Positions 6,680-13,851 of a stretch of DNA of 17,277 nucleotides are shown here, piece after piece; position 1 is the first letter of the stretch; each line of letters begins with the position of its first letter. Location: NCBI GenBank assembly GCA_004283105.1, contig SHLN01000024.1:1-17277 (forward strand), in the 5' to 3' direction. Under the pieces are notes generated by a model. The model was not told the origin of the DNA. It did not search any database and worked only from the letters and a program-made list of their open reading frames with translations. Both the position numbers and the translations under genes were made by a program. The stretch is from Acidimicrobiia bacterium. GTDB taxonomy: Bacteria > Actinomycetota > Acidimicrobiia > Spongiisociales > SHLN01.

Positions 6680-7885
6680 CTAGCCGCCCACGACCAGCAA
6701 CCCCGCCTTCCACACCTGCTCGATCCCTCCCTTGAGGGTGGCAAAGTCGAGCGGGTCTGAGCGGCTGATGACGAGATCGGCGATCTTGCCCGGTTCGAGC
6801 GAGCCGAGTTCGTGATCGAGTCCCATCAGTCGAGCACCCCCCAGGGTTGCCGACTCGAAGGCCTGCTCGGGGGTTTGCCCGTCGGCCACCATGAGGGAGA
6901 GCTCGTCGAGGTTCTCTCCGTGGGGGGTGACGGCGCTGTCGGTGCCCATCGCGATATTCACCCCGGCATCGACGGCTCGTCGGAATGACTCACGGTGGAC
7001 TTCGATGACCTCGCCCGCTTTGCGGATGGCGGCTTCCGACATCGGAGCACCGGCGGCCACCGCCTTCTCGACGCCGGTGGGGGCAACCAGCGTGGGGACG
7101 AGATAGGTGCCGTGCTCGAGCATGAGGCCGATGGCCTCGTCATCCAGGTAGATGCCGTGCTCGATGGAGCGGATGCCGGCCCGGACGGCATTCTTGATGC
7201 CGTCGGCGGCCTGGGCGTGCGCCATAACCCACAAGCCGGCGGCGGCCGCTTCGGTCACGAGCACATTGAGCTCCTCGGGCCGGAAATGGGCGTGGGTGGG
7301 CTCGTCGCGAGGAGAGAGCACGCCCCCCGAGGTGGCGACCTTGATGACATCGGCCCCGGCCCGGACCAGTTCCCGCACTTTCCGGCGCATTTCGTCCGGC
7401 CCATCGGCTATTCCGGAGGGTCGGCCCGGGTAGGGAGTGGCGAGGCGAACGGGAATACCCGACAGGTTCCACCCGTCACCGTGCCCGCCGGTCTGGCTGA
7501 TCATGGCGAGAGAGATCTGCATGCGCGGTCCGAGAACGAGGCCGTCCTCAACCGCCTCCTTCATGCCCAAGTCGGCGCCGCCCGCGTCCCGCACGGTAGT
7601 GATGCCCGTTCCGAGGGTGCGGGCCATGTTGCCGATGGCGAGATAGAAGTTGTAGGAGAGCGGGGTGTGGATGTGCTTCCACAGGTCGACGTGGGTGTAG
7701 GCGAGATGGACATGAGCGTCGATCAAGCCGGGAGTCACGTACTTGCCGGTGCAATCGACGGCTTCGTCGCCGTCCAATCCCGCGCCGACGTCGACGACGT
7801 GGCCATCGGCCACGACCAGGTCGGATTCGACCCGCCCGAGCACCGGGTCGACGATGGTTCCGCCACGAAAGAGTATCCGGTTCAT
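6680..7885 (-). CDS. Metal-dependent amidohydrolase (imidazolonepropionase/prolidase-like)
   Basis: 401 residues, ATG 7885 with AAGGTGG about 6 nt upstream. A complete amidohydrolase-superfamily TIM barrel with flanking beta sandwich. It has the first metal pair HVH (His58, His60) after TPGLIDA, a probable carboxylated bridging lysine Lys182 (ADVIKVATSGG), His223 (MAHA), His243 (IEHG) and catalytic Asp316 (GTDS). It ends with the usual GSLEPGKIADLVI segment. The IKVxxSGG and RAGIRSIEHGIYLDDE motifs place it in the group that includes imidazolonepropionase-like enzymes and the Sgx9260-type Xaa-Pro dipeptidases; the substrate cannot be read from sequence. No signal peptide, so cytoplasmic. It starts 34 bp after the sigma-factor gene and is probably cotranscribed with it, though no functional link is obvious. 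Confidence 0.93.
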   Translation of the reverse strand: MNRILFRGGTIVDPVLGRVESDLVVADGHVVDVGAGLDGDEAVDCTGKYVTPGLIDAHVHLAYTHVDLWKHIHTPLSYNFYLAIGNMARTLGTGITTVRDAGGADLGMKEAVEDGLVLGPRMQISLAMISQTGGHGDGWNLSGIPVRLATPYPGRPSGIADGPDEMRRKVRELVRAGADVIKVATSGGVLSPRDEPTHAHFRPEELNVLVTEAAAAGLWVMAHAQAADGIKNAVRAGIRSIEHGIYLDDEAIGLMLEHGTYLVPTLVAPTGVEKAVAAGAPMSEAAIRKAGEVIEVHRESFRRAVDAGVNIAMGTDSAVTPHGENLDELSLMVADGQTPEQAFESATLGGARLMGLDHELGSLEPGKIADLVISRSDPLDFATLKGGIEQVWKAGLLVVGG

Positions 7886-7919
7886 GGCGGCCACCTTATC
7901 GACTCTCAACGGTCGGTGG

Positions 7920-8675
7920 CTAGGAGCTTCCGGCCAGCAGGGCCCGGATCCGGCTGTCCAGATCGGGCGGGATGACGGCATCAGGATCCCGGAGCGCACC
8001 GAGGCGTTCCTGGGCGTCGACGAGAGCGGCATAGAGCGGTGGGCAGGTCGGGCACACCTCGAGGTGGGTTTCTACCAAGCGGGCGGTCGCCTGTTCGAGC
8101 GCGCCGTCCAGATAGTCGGAGACGTGGGTGCGGGCATCCCAGCAGCGCATCGGAACTCCTTTCAGTTGCTGGCGGCGGCTGTGTCCTTCGGCCAGGGCGG
8201 TGACGAGCGCCATTCGGCCCCGGCGGAGCCGCTGCTTGCCGGCCGGCAGCGAAATCCCCTGTACCTCAGCAATCTCGGCCACCGTCCACCCCTCGACGTC
8301 GTGGAGCAACACCGCCACCCGATAGATGAATGGAAGCCGGGCGAGGGCGTCCTCTAGCTCGGCTCGCAACTGGGTTCGGAGGGCAATGGCTGCCGGGTCG
8401 ACCGTGTACTCGTCATCGCGCCAATCGGCTTCGATGGCCTCGACGATGACCTCACGCTGGTTGCGTCTGGCCCGATCGATGGCGAGATTGTGGAGGATTC
8501 TTCGCAGCCAGGCCCGCAAGGGCGCTTCGCCCCGGTACTGGTCGGAGCGCTCCATGGCGCGTAAGAACGTGTCTTGAACGAGATCGGCCGCCAGTTCGGG
8601 GTCCCGCGTGATGGAGAGAGAAAACCGATACAAGGCCTCACTGTGCTCGGCGAGCTGCCCGGCGTCGATAGTCAT
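7920..8675 (-). CDS. ECF RNA polymerase sigma factor fused in frame to a zinc-binding anti-sigma domain
   Basis: 251 residues. Residues 10-75 are sigma region 2 (ALYRFSLSITRDPELAADLVQDTFLRA, then LRAWLRRILHNLAIDRAR). Residues 105-163 are region 4 (LARLPFIYRVAVLLHDVEGWTVAEIA with the recognition helix GISLPAGKQRLRRGR). Without any stop the frame continues into an RsrA/ChrR-type ZAS domain: Cys178, then His204-x3-Cys208-x2-Cys211 (THLEVCPTC), ending with PPDLDSRIRALL. The junction holds AAAGGAG (8162-8156) five bases before ATG 8150 (Met176), so the anti-sigma part can also be made alone as a 76-residue protein. In most actinobacteria these are two separate genes. The start ATG 8675 overlaps the TGA of the thioredoxin gene (ATGA). 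I infer thiol or metal control of the sigma factor. The fusion could be real, or could come from a point or sequencing error that removed a stop. Confidence 0.92.
   Translation of the reverse strand: MTIDAGQLAEHSEALYRFSLSITRDPELAADLVQDTFLRAMERSDQYRGEAPLRAWLRRILHNLAIDRARRNQREVIVEAIEADWRDDEYTVDPAAIALRTQLRAELEDALARLPFIYRVAVLLHDVEGWTVAEIAEVQGISLPAGKQRLRRGRMALVTALAEGHSRRQQLKGVPMRCWDARTHVSDYLDGALEQATARLVETHLEVCPTCPPLYAALVDAQERLGALRDPDAVIPPDLDSRIRALLAGSS
8156..8162 (-). promoter_or_regulatory. Internal ribosome binding site for the anti-sigma domain
   Basis: The minus strand reads AAAGGAG, then TTCCG, then ATG 8150. It lies inside the fused sigma/anti-sigma reading frame. A frame from 8150 to 7920 encodes MRCWDARTHVSDYLDG... 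(76 residues), which is how free-standing ZAS anti-sigma proteins normally begin. Confidence 0.7.
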
Positions 8676-9133
8676 CGAAGTCGTTGGAGCCAGGGAACTG
8701 TCCCGAACGCGGTCGCGGCCGCCCCGATGGCGAGGATGGGCCAAGCCGGGCCGAGCAGGAGGCCGACTCCGATCATGACGACGCCGGCACCAGCCCGAAG
8801 CACGAGGTCCTGTGTCCCGACTCCTGTGAGCCGGTTGCCGTCCGACACCGCCGCGAACAACTCGCGGAGCTCACCCCGGCTGCGCCGTCCGGTGAACCGG
8901 AACACCTCGGCCCCGTCGCGAAAGCCGATGAGGGTGGGTGTTCCGAGCACTCCAAGCTGTCGGGCCCGGGCCGGGTCGCTCACCGCGTTCACTTTCACCA
9001 GGTCGACGGTACCGGAGAACTCGGCGGCCTCCGCATCCAGGTGCGGCTGCATGGCATTGCATTCGGCGCAGTGGGGGGCCCACACCTCCACGATGGTCGG
9101 GATCTTGGGCGGGGATAGGTCGAGCGGTGTCAT
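8672..9133 (-). CDS. Thioredoxin-domain protein with C-terminal membrane anchor
   Basis: 153 residues from ATG 9133. Residues 12-98 are a thioredoxin fold: active site WAPHCAEC with the CxxC pair Cys22/Cys25 and the cis-proline loop GTPT (Pro66). Residues about 111-147 hold two hydrophobic segments (VLRAGAGVVMIGVGLLLGPAWPILAIGAAATAF), so the redox domain is probably tied to the inner face of the membrane, as there is no N-terminal signal. WAPHCAEC replaces the classical WCGPC and is closer to thioredoxin-like proteins specialised for few partners. It follows the DUF2892 gene by 19 bp, and its TGA overlaps the sigma-factor ATG. It probably handles disulfides in the sensor circuit or the zinc Cys of the anti-sigma. 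The frame is open further upstream but lacks thioredoxin features there. Confidence 0.88.
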   Translation of the reverse strand: MTPLDLSPPKIPTIVEVWAPHCAECNAMQPHLDAEAAEFSGTVDLVKVNAVSDPARARQLGVLGTPTLIGFRDGAEVFRFTGRRSRGELRELFAAVSDGNRLTGVGTQDLVLRAGAGVVMIGVGLLLGPAWPILAIGAAATAFGTVPWLQRLR

Positions 9134-9152
9134 CGATCCGGTGCGTCGGTGG

Positions 9153-9371
9153 CTAGGCGGCCGAATGGGTTTCTTCCCGAGTCCGGAGATTGAGGATGGC
9201 GTAGATCGGGCACCAGCCGGCGAGGCCGGTGACCAGCGGTATGAGGCCCACGATCCCGAGAACGGTCCCAACGGTTCCATCGACCGCGCCACCGAATCCG
9301 ACGACGATGAGGACGGCGCCGAGGATGACCCGTGCGATCCGATCCCAGCTTGCTTCATTCATGAATTTCAT
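9153..9371 (-). CDS. DUF2892 (YgaP-like) small membrane protein
   Basis: 72 residues: MKFMNEASWDRIARVILGAVLIV, two transmembrane helices (about 13-32 and 34-50) and the WCPIYAILNLRT ending typical of DUF2892, the membrane hairpin attached to rhodanese in E. coli YgaP. The conserved Cys sits in GWCPIY. ATG 9371 has AAAGGAGA about 6 nt upstream, and ATG 9359 is a weaker alternative. First gene of the probable operon with thioredoxin and ECF sigma. DUF2892 proteins are often found with sulfur or thiol-handling genes. The 75-bp gap upstream (9372-9446) must contain the operon promoter; a CGTCT box lies there, but I see no clear -35. Confidence 0.88.
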   Translation of the reverse strand: MKFMNEASWDRIARVILGAVLIVVGFGGAVDGTVGTVLGIVGLIPLVTGLAGWCPIYAILNLRTREETHSAA

Positions 9372-9446
9372 GAGGTATCTCCTTTCAATTGCCCTGCTAA
9401 GACGAATGAGATGCTGAAAGGGATACCGGCGAGGGTGGGCGGCTGG

Positions 9447-10448
9447 CTAGATCGTCGCCGGTATCGCCGTCAGGGTCCGACCGATGGCAAGCCACTGGTA
9501 GGTGAGGAAGCGGGACGGGGCACCGATCGGTTCGAAGGGGATCGGGTCGATGAGTCGGCGCCCGTAGTTCTTGACGAGGGTGACCGCTCCGTCATCGGTG
9601 AGGCCGCTCATGTCGTCGAAGGCGTCGCGCACCCAGTCCTCATTGATGAGGGCCGGGTCGGCGTCGGCGATGCCCTGCAGCATATCGAGCAGGTCCGAGC
9701 GATAGTCGCCCACCAGGAAGAATCGGGTCATGTGCCGGAAGAGCGGCCTGTCCAGCGCGCTGCGCTTGTAGAGGCGGTGAATGCGGAGGTAGTCGAGCGC
9801 CTGTTCGAGGCGTTCGGTGACGGCCGGCGTCCGGTGCTGGGGCGGGATGGCCGCAAACGCTCGGAAGGCACCGGCCACACCGTGATAGCAGGAGACCGAC
9901 TCCCAGCACCCGTAGTTGAAGGGTGCCTTGTACGGCCAGGGTTCGGGGCCGCCCGCCCGTGTGTCCTTGTGGTCGAACCGCTGGTGATCGATGAGCCATT
10001 GGATCGAGGACTGGACGACATCGGTCTCGAAAGCACCGAGGCCGATGAGAGCGGTGACCACCACGCCGATGTAGCAGGGGAGGATGCCGGAGCCGCCCGT
10101 CGTGTAGGAGAGGGCTCCTTTGCCGAGATGATGCTCCGACAAGAGTGTGACGGCGCGGGCCACCGGCTCATCGGTGACGACCAGCCCACATCGATACATG
10201 AGGCCGAGGGCGGTGAAGGTGGGCTGGGCGGTTGGCGTCTTCTGAGAGAACGGAAAACTCCCGTCCTCCTTCTGCGGGTTGAGCACCGAACGGAGTGGCT
10301 CCCAGTCCAGAATGTCGGCCCGGAGGGTGCGAAGCACCTCGTGGGAAGGGGCAGGATCGACAAGGTCGCGGGCGGTCAGATACCGCACGGGTGGATTGTC
10401 GGTTGAGGACAACCACTCCACCAACTCGGCGTGACGCTCGGGTGTCAC
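9447..10448 (-). CDS. Prenyltransferase/squalene-cyclase-like alpha/alpha-toroid protein
   Basis: 333 residues from GTG 10448. The helical repeats with DGSFPFSQK, TALGLMYRCGL, WLIDHQRFDHKD, YGCWESVSCYHGVAGAFRAFA and ALDYLRIHRLYKRS match the alpha/alpha-barrel shared by terpenoid cyclases and protein prenyltransferases. I see no DxDD or QW-box pattern that would make it a true cyclase, so the catalytic role is open. Similar stand-alone proteins occur widely in bacteria as uncharacterised prenyltransferase-like enzymes. No signal peptide. The start is uncertain: TTG 10484, four bases after the upstream stop, would add 12 residues (MDGDRRHCQHDP); neither start has a good ribosome site. It probably shares a transcript with the SnoaL-like gene before it. 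Confidence 0.85.
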   Translation of the reverse strand: MTPERHAELVEWLSSTDNPPVRYLTARDLVDPAPSHEVLRTLRADILDWEPLRSVLNPQKEDGSFPFSQKTPTAQPTFTALGLMYRCGLVVTDEPVARAVTLLSEHHLGKGALSYTTGGSGILPCYIGVVVTALIGLGAFETDVVQSSIQWLIDHQRFDHKDTRAGGPEPWPYKAPFNYGCWESVSCYHGVAGAFRAFAAIPPQHRTPAVTERLEQALDYLRIHRLYKRSALDRPLFRHMTRFFLVGDYRSDLLDMLQGIADADPALINEDWVRDAFDDMSGLTDDGAVTLVKNYGRRLIDPIPFEPIGAPSRFLTYQWLAIGRTLTAIPATI

Positions 10449-10488
10449 CGGGTCATGTTGGCAGTGTCGCCGGTCTCCGTCCAACTGC

Positions 10489-10965
10489 TCAGGGTCGATC
10501 GCCGTCGGCCGCCATGAACACTTCGAGACCCCGCCGGGCCTGGCTACTCACGCGGTTCTTCACGAACGGTGTGGCGCCGAGGAAGAAACCAATCGGCCCG
10601 AGAGCTTGCCTGGACCAGGCGTAGAAGGAGAAGGTATCGACATGGTCGGCGATCAGACCGTTCGCGAACGCGAAGCGGGCATTGATCCGGTTCACTACCG
10701 GCCGCTTGTCGGGACCGAACGTGTAGCGGGCCACCCAGTGGGCCGAGCCGCTTGTTTCGTCGGCCTCCACGTTGGAGAGCTCGACTTCGATACCGTCGCT
10801 GCGTGAGGTGAGCATCCGCCACATGCCCCCGACCTGTTCTCCGATAAGAACTCCGAAGGCCGGATCCTCGAATCGTGCATCGGGTGCGTAGCAGGCGGCC
10901 ATGGCGTCACCATCGAGGTTCCGCAGCCCCTGGTAGAGCCGTTCGATGAGCATCGCGTTGTCCAT
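10489..10965 (-). CDS. SnoaL-like / NTF2-fold protein
   Basis: 158 residues. Pattern of a polyketide-cyclase-like SnoaL_2 fold: N-terminal helix LIERLYQGLRNLDGDAMAACYAPDARFEDPAFG, a strand pair with SAHWVARYTF, then RINARFAFANGLIADHVDTFSFYAWSRQALG. The long C-terminal tail (GPIGFFLGATPFVKNRVSSQARRGLEVFMA) is common in this actinobacterial subgroup. The cone-shaped fold serves in isomerases, hydrolases and pure binding proteins, so the substrate is unknown. ATG 10965 has no Shine-Dalgarno but is preceded by TAGATT at exactly leaderless spacing; TTG 10974 would add three residues. It begins 24 bp after the histidine-kinase stop and ends 40 bp before the toroid protein start used here. Confidence 0.88.
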   Translation of the reverse strand: MDNAMLIERLYQGLRNLDGDAMAACYAPDARFEDPAFGVLIGEQVGGMWRMLTSRSDGIEVELSNVEADETSGSAHWVARYTFGPDKRPVVNRINARFAFANGLIADHVDTFSFYAWSRQALGPIGFFLGATPFVKNRVSSQARRGLEVFMAADGDRP

Positions 10966-10972
10966 GGCGGAC

Positions 10973-10978
10973 AATCTA
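10973..10978 (-). promoter_or_regulatory. Candidate -10 box for leaderless transcription of the SnoaL-like gene
   Basis: The minus strand reads TAGATT, seven bases, then ATG 10965. Seven bases between the -10 and the A of the start codon is what leaderless actinobacterial transcripts show, and no ribosome site competes with this. There is no convincing -35. Confidence 0.45.
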
Positions 10979-10988
10979 CGCCATCCGG

Positions 10989-12182
10989 CTATCCGGGTGT
11001 ATCAGCCGGGAGCGCGAACGTGACAAGACCGCCCGGCCCGGTGCCGAGGCGAAGCGATCCGCCGTGGGCGGCGACGAGACCCTGCACGATGGCGAGGCCG
11101 AGCCCCGCCCCACCGTGCGATCGAACCCTTGCTTCGTCGGCCCGGGAGAACTCCCGTACGGCGTCGGAGCGGAAGGCGGGCGGGAAACCGGGCCCGTCGT
11201 CGGCAACCGACACGCTCACGTGGCCGTTGTCTCGTCCCACCGAGACATCGACGAGCGAGCCGGCGGGTGCGAAGCGGATGGCGTTGTCGAGCAGGTTGCG
11301 AACCACCCGTCCGAGTTCGACCGGGCCGCCCCGCACCAGGGTCTCTCCGGACCGTTCGAGGCGGAGTCGTACCCGGCTCCGATCGGCCACCGGCTGCATG
11401 GCTTCGATCGCCTCGTCGACGAGCTCGGCAACGTCCACCGGCTCGACCGCCAGCTCCAGCCTGTCCGCTTCGATCTTGGACAGGAGGAACAGGTCGTCGA
11501 CCAGGCGCGAGAGCGCATCGACGTCCTTGCTGAGGGATCGAAGGTATCGATCGGGCTCGGGGGCGAGGCCGTCCTCGAGCGCTTCAACGGCCACTCGCAT
11601 GGCGGTCAGAGGTGTGCGGAGGTCGTGGCTGAGCGATGCCAGCAGCGTCTTGCGGGCGGCTTCGGCCCGCTCCCGAGCAGCGGTCGCCTCGGAGAGGCGG
11701 TCGGTCATGGCGTCGAATGTGCGCGCCAGGTCGCCAAGCTCGTCGGGGCGGGATGTCGACACCCGGGCCGTCAGGTCTCCGGCCCCTACTTCCTGAACGG
11801 TGGTGCGCAGCCGCTCGAGATCCTCGTTGAGTGTGTCGGCCATCGATGTCGATAGCACGATGCCGAGGCCGGCCGCCATCAGGAGGGCGATGAGGACAAC
11901 CCTCAGATCGTGGGGGGAGAGGAACATGAGGTTGGCGGCCGCCAGGATCACGAGGACGACGAGGGCGGTCGTAGCCAGGCTCATCACCTGCACCGTGGTC
12001 CGTATCGATCGCAGTCGAGCCGTGCGCCTCCCGAGCCACCGGGCGGCCGTGGCAGCGAGGAGAGCGGCCCCGCCAAAGATGAGAACGAACGTGACCCTAT
12101 CCCCGGCGGTCGGCTGCATTACCGCCTCGGTGGCGATGAGAGCACCGATGGCGACTCCGAGGGCTCCGAGGGCGGCTTTCAT
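10989..12182 (-). CDS. Sensor histidine kinase (HAMP, HisKA, HATPase)
   Basis: 397 residues from ATG 12182. Four hydrophobic segments (about 4-22, 32-49, 69-87 and 94-112) with no sizeable extracellular domain, so it may sense something in the membrane. HAMP at about 110-165 (LERLRTTVQEVGAGDLTARV...DELGDLARTFDAM). HisKA with phospho-accepting His186 in ASLSHDLRTPLTAMR. The ATP-binding domain has the N box NLLDNAIRFAPAG (296-308), G1 DDGPGF (328-333) and G2 GGAGLGLAIV (357-366). All catalytic motifs are intact, so it should be an active kinase. Its ATG overlaps the TGA of the response regulator (ATGA), which marks the pair as partners. The stimulus cannot be told from sequence. The frame extends upstream to 12209, but that would overlap the regulator by more. 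Confidence 0.95.
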   Translation of the reverse strand: MKAALGALGVAIGALIATEAVMQPTAGDRVTFVLIFGGAALLAATAARWLGRRTARLRSIRTTVQVMSLATTALVVLVILAAANLMFLSPHDLRVVLIALLMAAGLGIVLSTSMADTLNEDLERLRTTVQEVGAGDLTARVSTSRPDELGDLARTFDAMTDRLSEATAARERAEAARKTLLASLSHDLRTPLTAMRVAVEALEDGLAPEPDRYLRSLSKDVDALSRLVDDLFLLSKIEADRLELAVEPVDVAELVDEAIEAMQPVADRSRVRLRLERSGETLVRGGPVELGRVVRNLLDNAIRFAPAGSLVDVSVGRDNGHVSVSVADDGPGFPPAFRSDAVREFSRADEARVRSHGGAGLGLAIVQGLVAAHGGSLRLGTGPGGLVTFALPADTPG

Positions 12183-12883
12183 GCTTCGAACCGGTAGCCG
12201 ACGCCCCACACAGTTGCGATGGGCGGGACTCCGTCACCAAGCTTGGTTCGCAACCGGCGGACATGGACGGTGACCGTGGACGGATCCTGCCATTCCGGAG
12301 AGGAGTCCCACACGTGGTCGAGGAGCTGGCGGCGCGAAAACACCTGTCCGGGTGAGCCGGCCAGGAAGACGAGGAGCTCGAACTCGCGGCGGGTCAGATC
12401 GACGATATCTCCCCGGACGGTCACCTGCCGGGCTCGGGCGTCGATGGTGAGATCGTCGAAGGTGAGCACCGCCGCCACCGGCTCGGGCGGCGTGACGCTG
12501 CGGCGGAGGACCGACTTGACGCGGGCTGCCAGCTCCCGGGCCGAGAACGGCTTGGTGACGTAGTCGTCGGCTCCGAGCTCGAGGCCGAGGACGCGGTCGC
12601 TTTCCTCACCCCGCGCCGTGAGGAGGATCACCGGTACGGCGCTGTGGCGACGCAGCGACCCGAGCACCTCGAGTCCGCTCACGGAGGGCAGCATGAGGTC
12701 GAGCACGACCACGTCCGGCTGAGAGGAGGCGATCACCTCGAGTGCTTCGGCACCGTCGGCCGCCGTGATCACGTCGAAGCCCTCTCGCCGGAGGTAGCGG
12801 GTGACGACTTCACGCACCATCGGCTCGTCGTCGATCACGGCGATGCAGGCGTCGGCGGTCGGGATGTCGGTGAGTGTTGTCAC
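12179..12883 (-). CDS. OmpR/PhoB-family response regulator
   Basis: 234 residues, GTG start. The receiver domain has the acidic pair Asp18/Asp19, phospho-acceptor Asp62 (VVVLDLMLP), Thr89 and Lys111 (KPF). From about 138 it carries a winged-helix DNA-binding domain (LTFDDLTIDARARQVTVRG, LTRREFELLVFLAGSPGQVFSRRQLLDHVW, TVTVHVRRLRTKLGD, IATVWGVGYRF). The kinase gene follows with an ATGA overlap. There is no Shine-Dalgarno before GTG 12883. A TACGCT six bases upstream would suit a leaderless start, while the ECF-like promoter at 12911-12938 would give a leader of about 20 nt. It is divergent from the spondin-domain gene, which shares the 142-bp intergenic region and is a plausible target. Confidence 0.95.
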   Translation of the reverse strand: MTTLTDIPTADACIAVIDDEPMVREVVTRYLRREGFDVITAADGAEALEVIASSQPDVVVLDLMLPSVSGLEVLGSLRRHSAVPVILLTARGEESDRVLGLELGADDYVTKPFSARELAARVKSVLRRSVTPPEPVAAVLTFDDLTIDARARQVTVRGDIVDLTRREFELLVFLAGSPGQVFSRRQLLDHVWDSSPEWQDPSTVTVHVRRLRTKLGDGVPPIATVWGVGYRFEA

Positions 12884-12910
12884 ATGGCCAGCGTACGTTC
12901 GGGTAGGTGA

Positions 12911-12938
12911 GGAACGGGGTGGGGGAGCGATTAGTTCC
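12911..12938. promoter_or_regulatory. Symmetric GGAAC-N18-GTTCC element, candidate bidirectional ECF-type promoter
   Basis: GGAAC (12911-12915) and GTTCC (12934-12938) are perfect inverted copies separated by 18 bp. Read on either strand this gives GGAAC-N18-GTT, the spacing of actinobacterial ECF promoters (SigR/SigH/SigE type, GGAA...GTT). The -35 of one direction would then be the -10 of the other. The plus direction would serve the spondin gene (leader about 80 nt) and the minus direction the response regulator (about 20 nt). It could equally be an operator bound by a dimer. Confidence 0.45.
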
Positions 12939-13025
12939 GCGTTTGTTCATTTCTGTGTTCTCGCCGCTTCACAACCCCCTGCCACCTTGGTACTGCCACT
13001 CACATCTATCGAAAGGGAGTTGCAC

Positions 13026-13757
13026 ATGACGAAACGGACACGATGGGTCCTTCTGCTGGCCCTGGCATTGACGGCGGCATCGGTGGTGCCGGCCGCCGCC
13101 TCGGCCCCCAATACCCGCACCTACACGGTGACGATCACCAATCTGACGGACGGTCAACCGTTTACGCCGCCGCTGGCTGCGACCCACAAGCGGACTGCCG
13201 ACTTCTTCGACGTCGGCTCGCCGGCCTCATTCGGGATCAAAGAGATCGCCGAGAATGGCAACCTCGGGCCGCTCATGGATGGCCTCCTGGCGAGCAACAA
13301 GGTCTCCGACGTGGTGGTCGCCGTGGCCGGTGACCCGCCGCCTCTCATGCCGGGATCGTCCGTGACGTTTGATATCGACGGTGGCCCGGGCGCCAAGTGG
13401 TTCTCCTACGCCTCGATGCTCATCTGCACAAACGACGGGTTCACGGGCGCCGACGCCCTCAGGTTGCCGAAGCAGGTCGGTGACGTCGTTTCGTCTACCT
13501 CGTATGCGTACGACGCAGGGACGGAGATCAACACGGAGTCGTTCGAGGACATCGTTCCCCCGTGCCCGCCCCTCACCGGCGTAATGAGCTCGGTCCCCGG
13601 CACCGGTGCTAGCAACCCGGCGCTGGCCGAGGGTGGCGTTGTCACCCACCACGACGGGGTCATGACTGCCTCGGGTGACGACACGCTCCTCGCCGACGTG
13701 CACGGATGGGATACCGGAGCCCCGGTTGCCGCCATCACGATCACTCGCACCGGCTGA
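13026..13757 (+). CDS. Secreted spondin-N domain protein
   Basis: 243 residues; GGGAG (13015-13019) lies six bases before ATG 13026. Signal peptide 1-27 (basic MTKRTR, long hydrophobic core, cleavage after AASA). The mature protein is almost wholly one Spondin_N domain: YTVTITNLTDGQPFTPPLAATH, FDVGSPASFGIKEIAENGNLGPL, a strand with PGSSVTFDI, then KWFSYASMLICTNDGFTGADALRLP. Cys134 and Cys180 could form a disulfide. In animals the domain belongs to the extracellular matrix proteins F-spondin and mindin; bacterial versions are small secreted proteins of unknown role, probably surface adhesion or ligand binding. It reads alone between the shared promoter region and a strong terminator. In this frame, longer starts upstream fall inside the intergenic region and lack a ribosome site. 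Confidence 0.92.
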   Translation: MTKRTRWVLLLALALTAASVVPAAASAPNTRTYTVTITNLTDGQPFTPPLAATHKRTADFFDVGSPASFGIKEIAENGNLGPLMDGLLASNKVSDVVVAVAGDPPPLMPGSSVTFDIDGGPGAKWFSYASMLICTNDGFTGADALRLPKQVGDVVSSTSYAYDAGTEINTESFEDIVPPCPPLTGVMSSVPGTGASNPALAEGGVVTHHDGVMTASGDDTLLADVHGWDTGAPVAAITITRTG

Positions 13758-13781
13758 TCCGGCGAGTCGCCAAAGCGAAGA

Positions 13782-13805
13782 GGGGACCGGCTCCGGCCGG
13801 TCCCC
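13782..13805 (+). terminator. Strong hairpin terminator after the spondin gene
   Basis: GGGGACCGG (13782-13790) and CCGGTCCCC (13797-13805) form a perfect 9-bp stem with a 6-nt loop, extendable by one A-T pair. It lies 24 bp after the TGA stop. It is followed by TTCTCG instead of a long T-run, which is usual for terminators in high-GC actinobacteria. Confidence 0.82.
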
Positions 13806-13851
13806 TTCTCGTGGTGAACTAATCCGCGCCGCCGTGCGTTTGAATGATGTC

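Noticed and set aside
9372..9446. ECF autoregulatory promoter before the DUF2892-thioredoxin-sigma operon
   Set aside because: A CGTCT box is present on the minus strand, but I could not find a matching -35 (no GGAAC) at 16-19 bp, so I do not list it as a feature.
8574..10406. Long open plus-strand frame of about 610 codons
   Set aside because: It is antisense to the DUF2892, thioredoxin and toroid genes, all of which carry recognisable motifs. High GC leaves the opposite frame open by chance, and its translation shows no domain.
12801..13025. Upstream extension of the spondin gene into the divergent gap and response regulator
   Set aside because: The signal peptide starts at ATG 13026 with its own GGGAG site, and the extension would run antisense through the regulator start.
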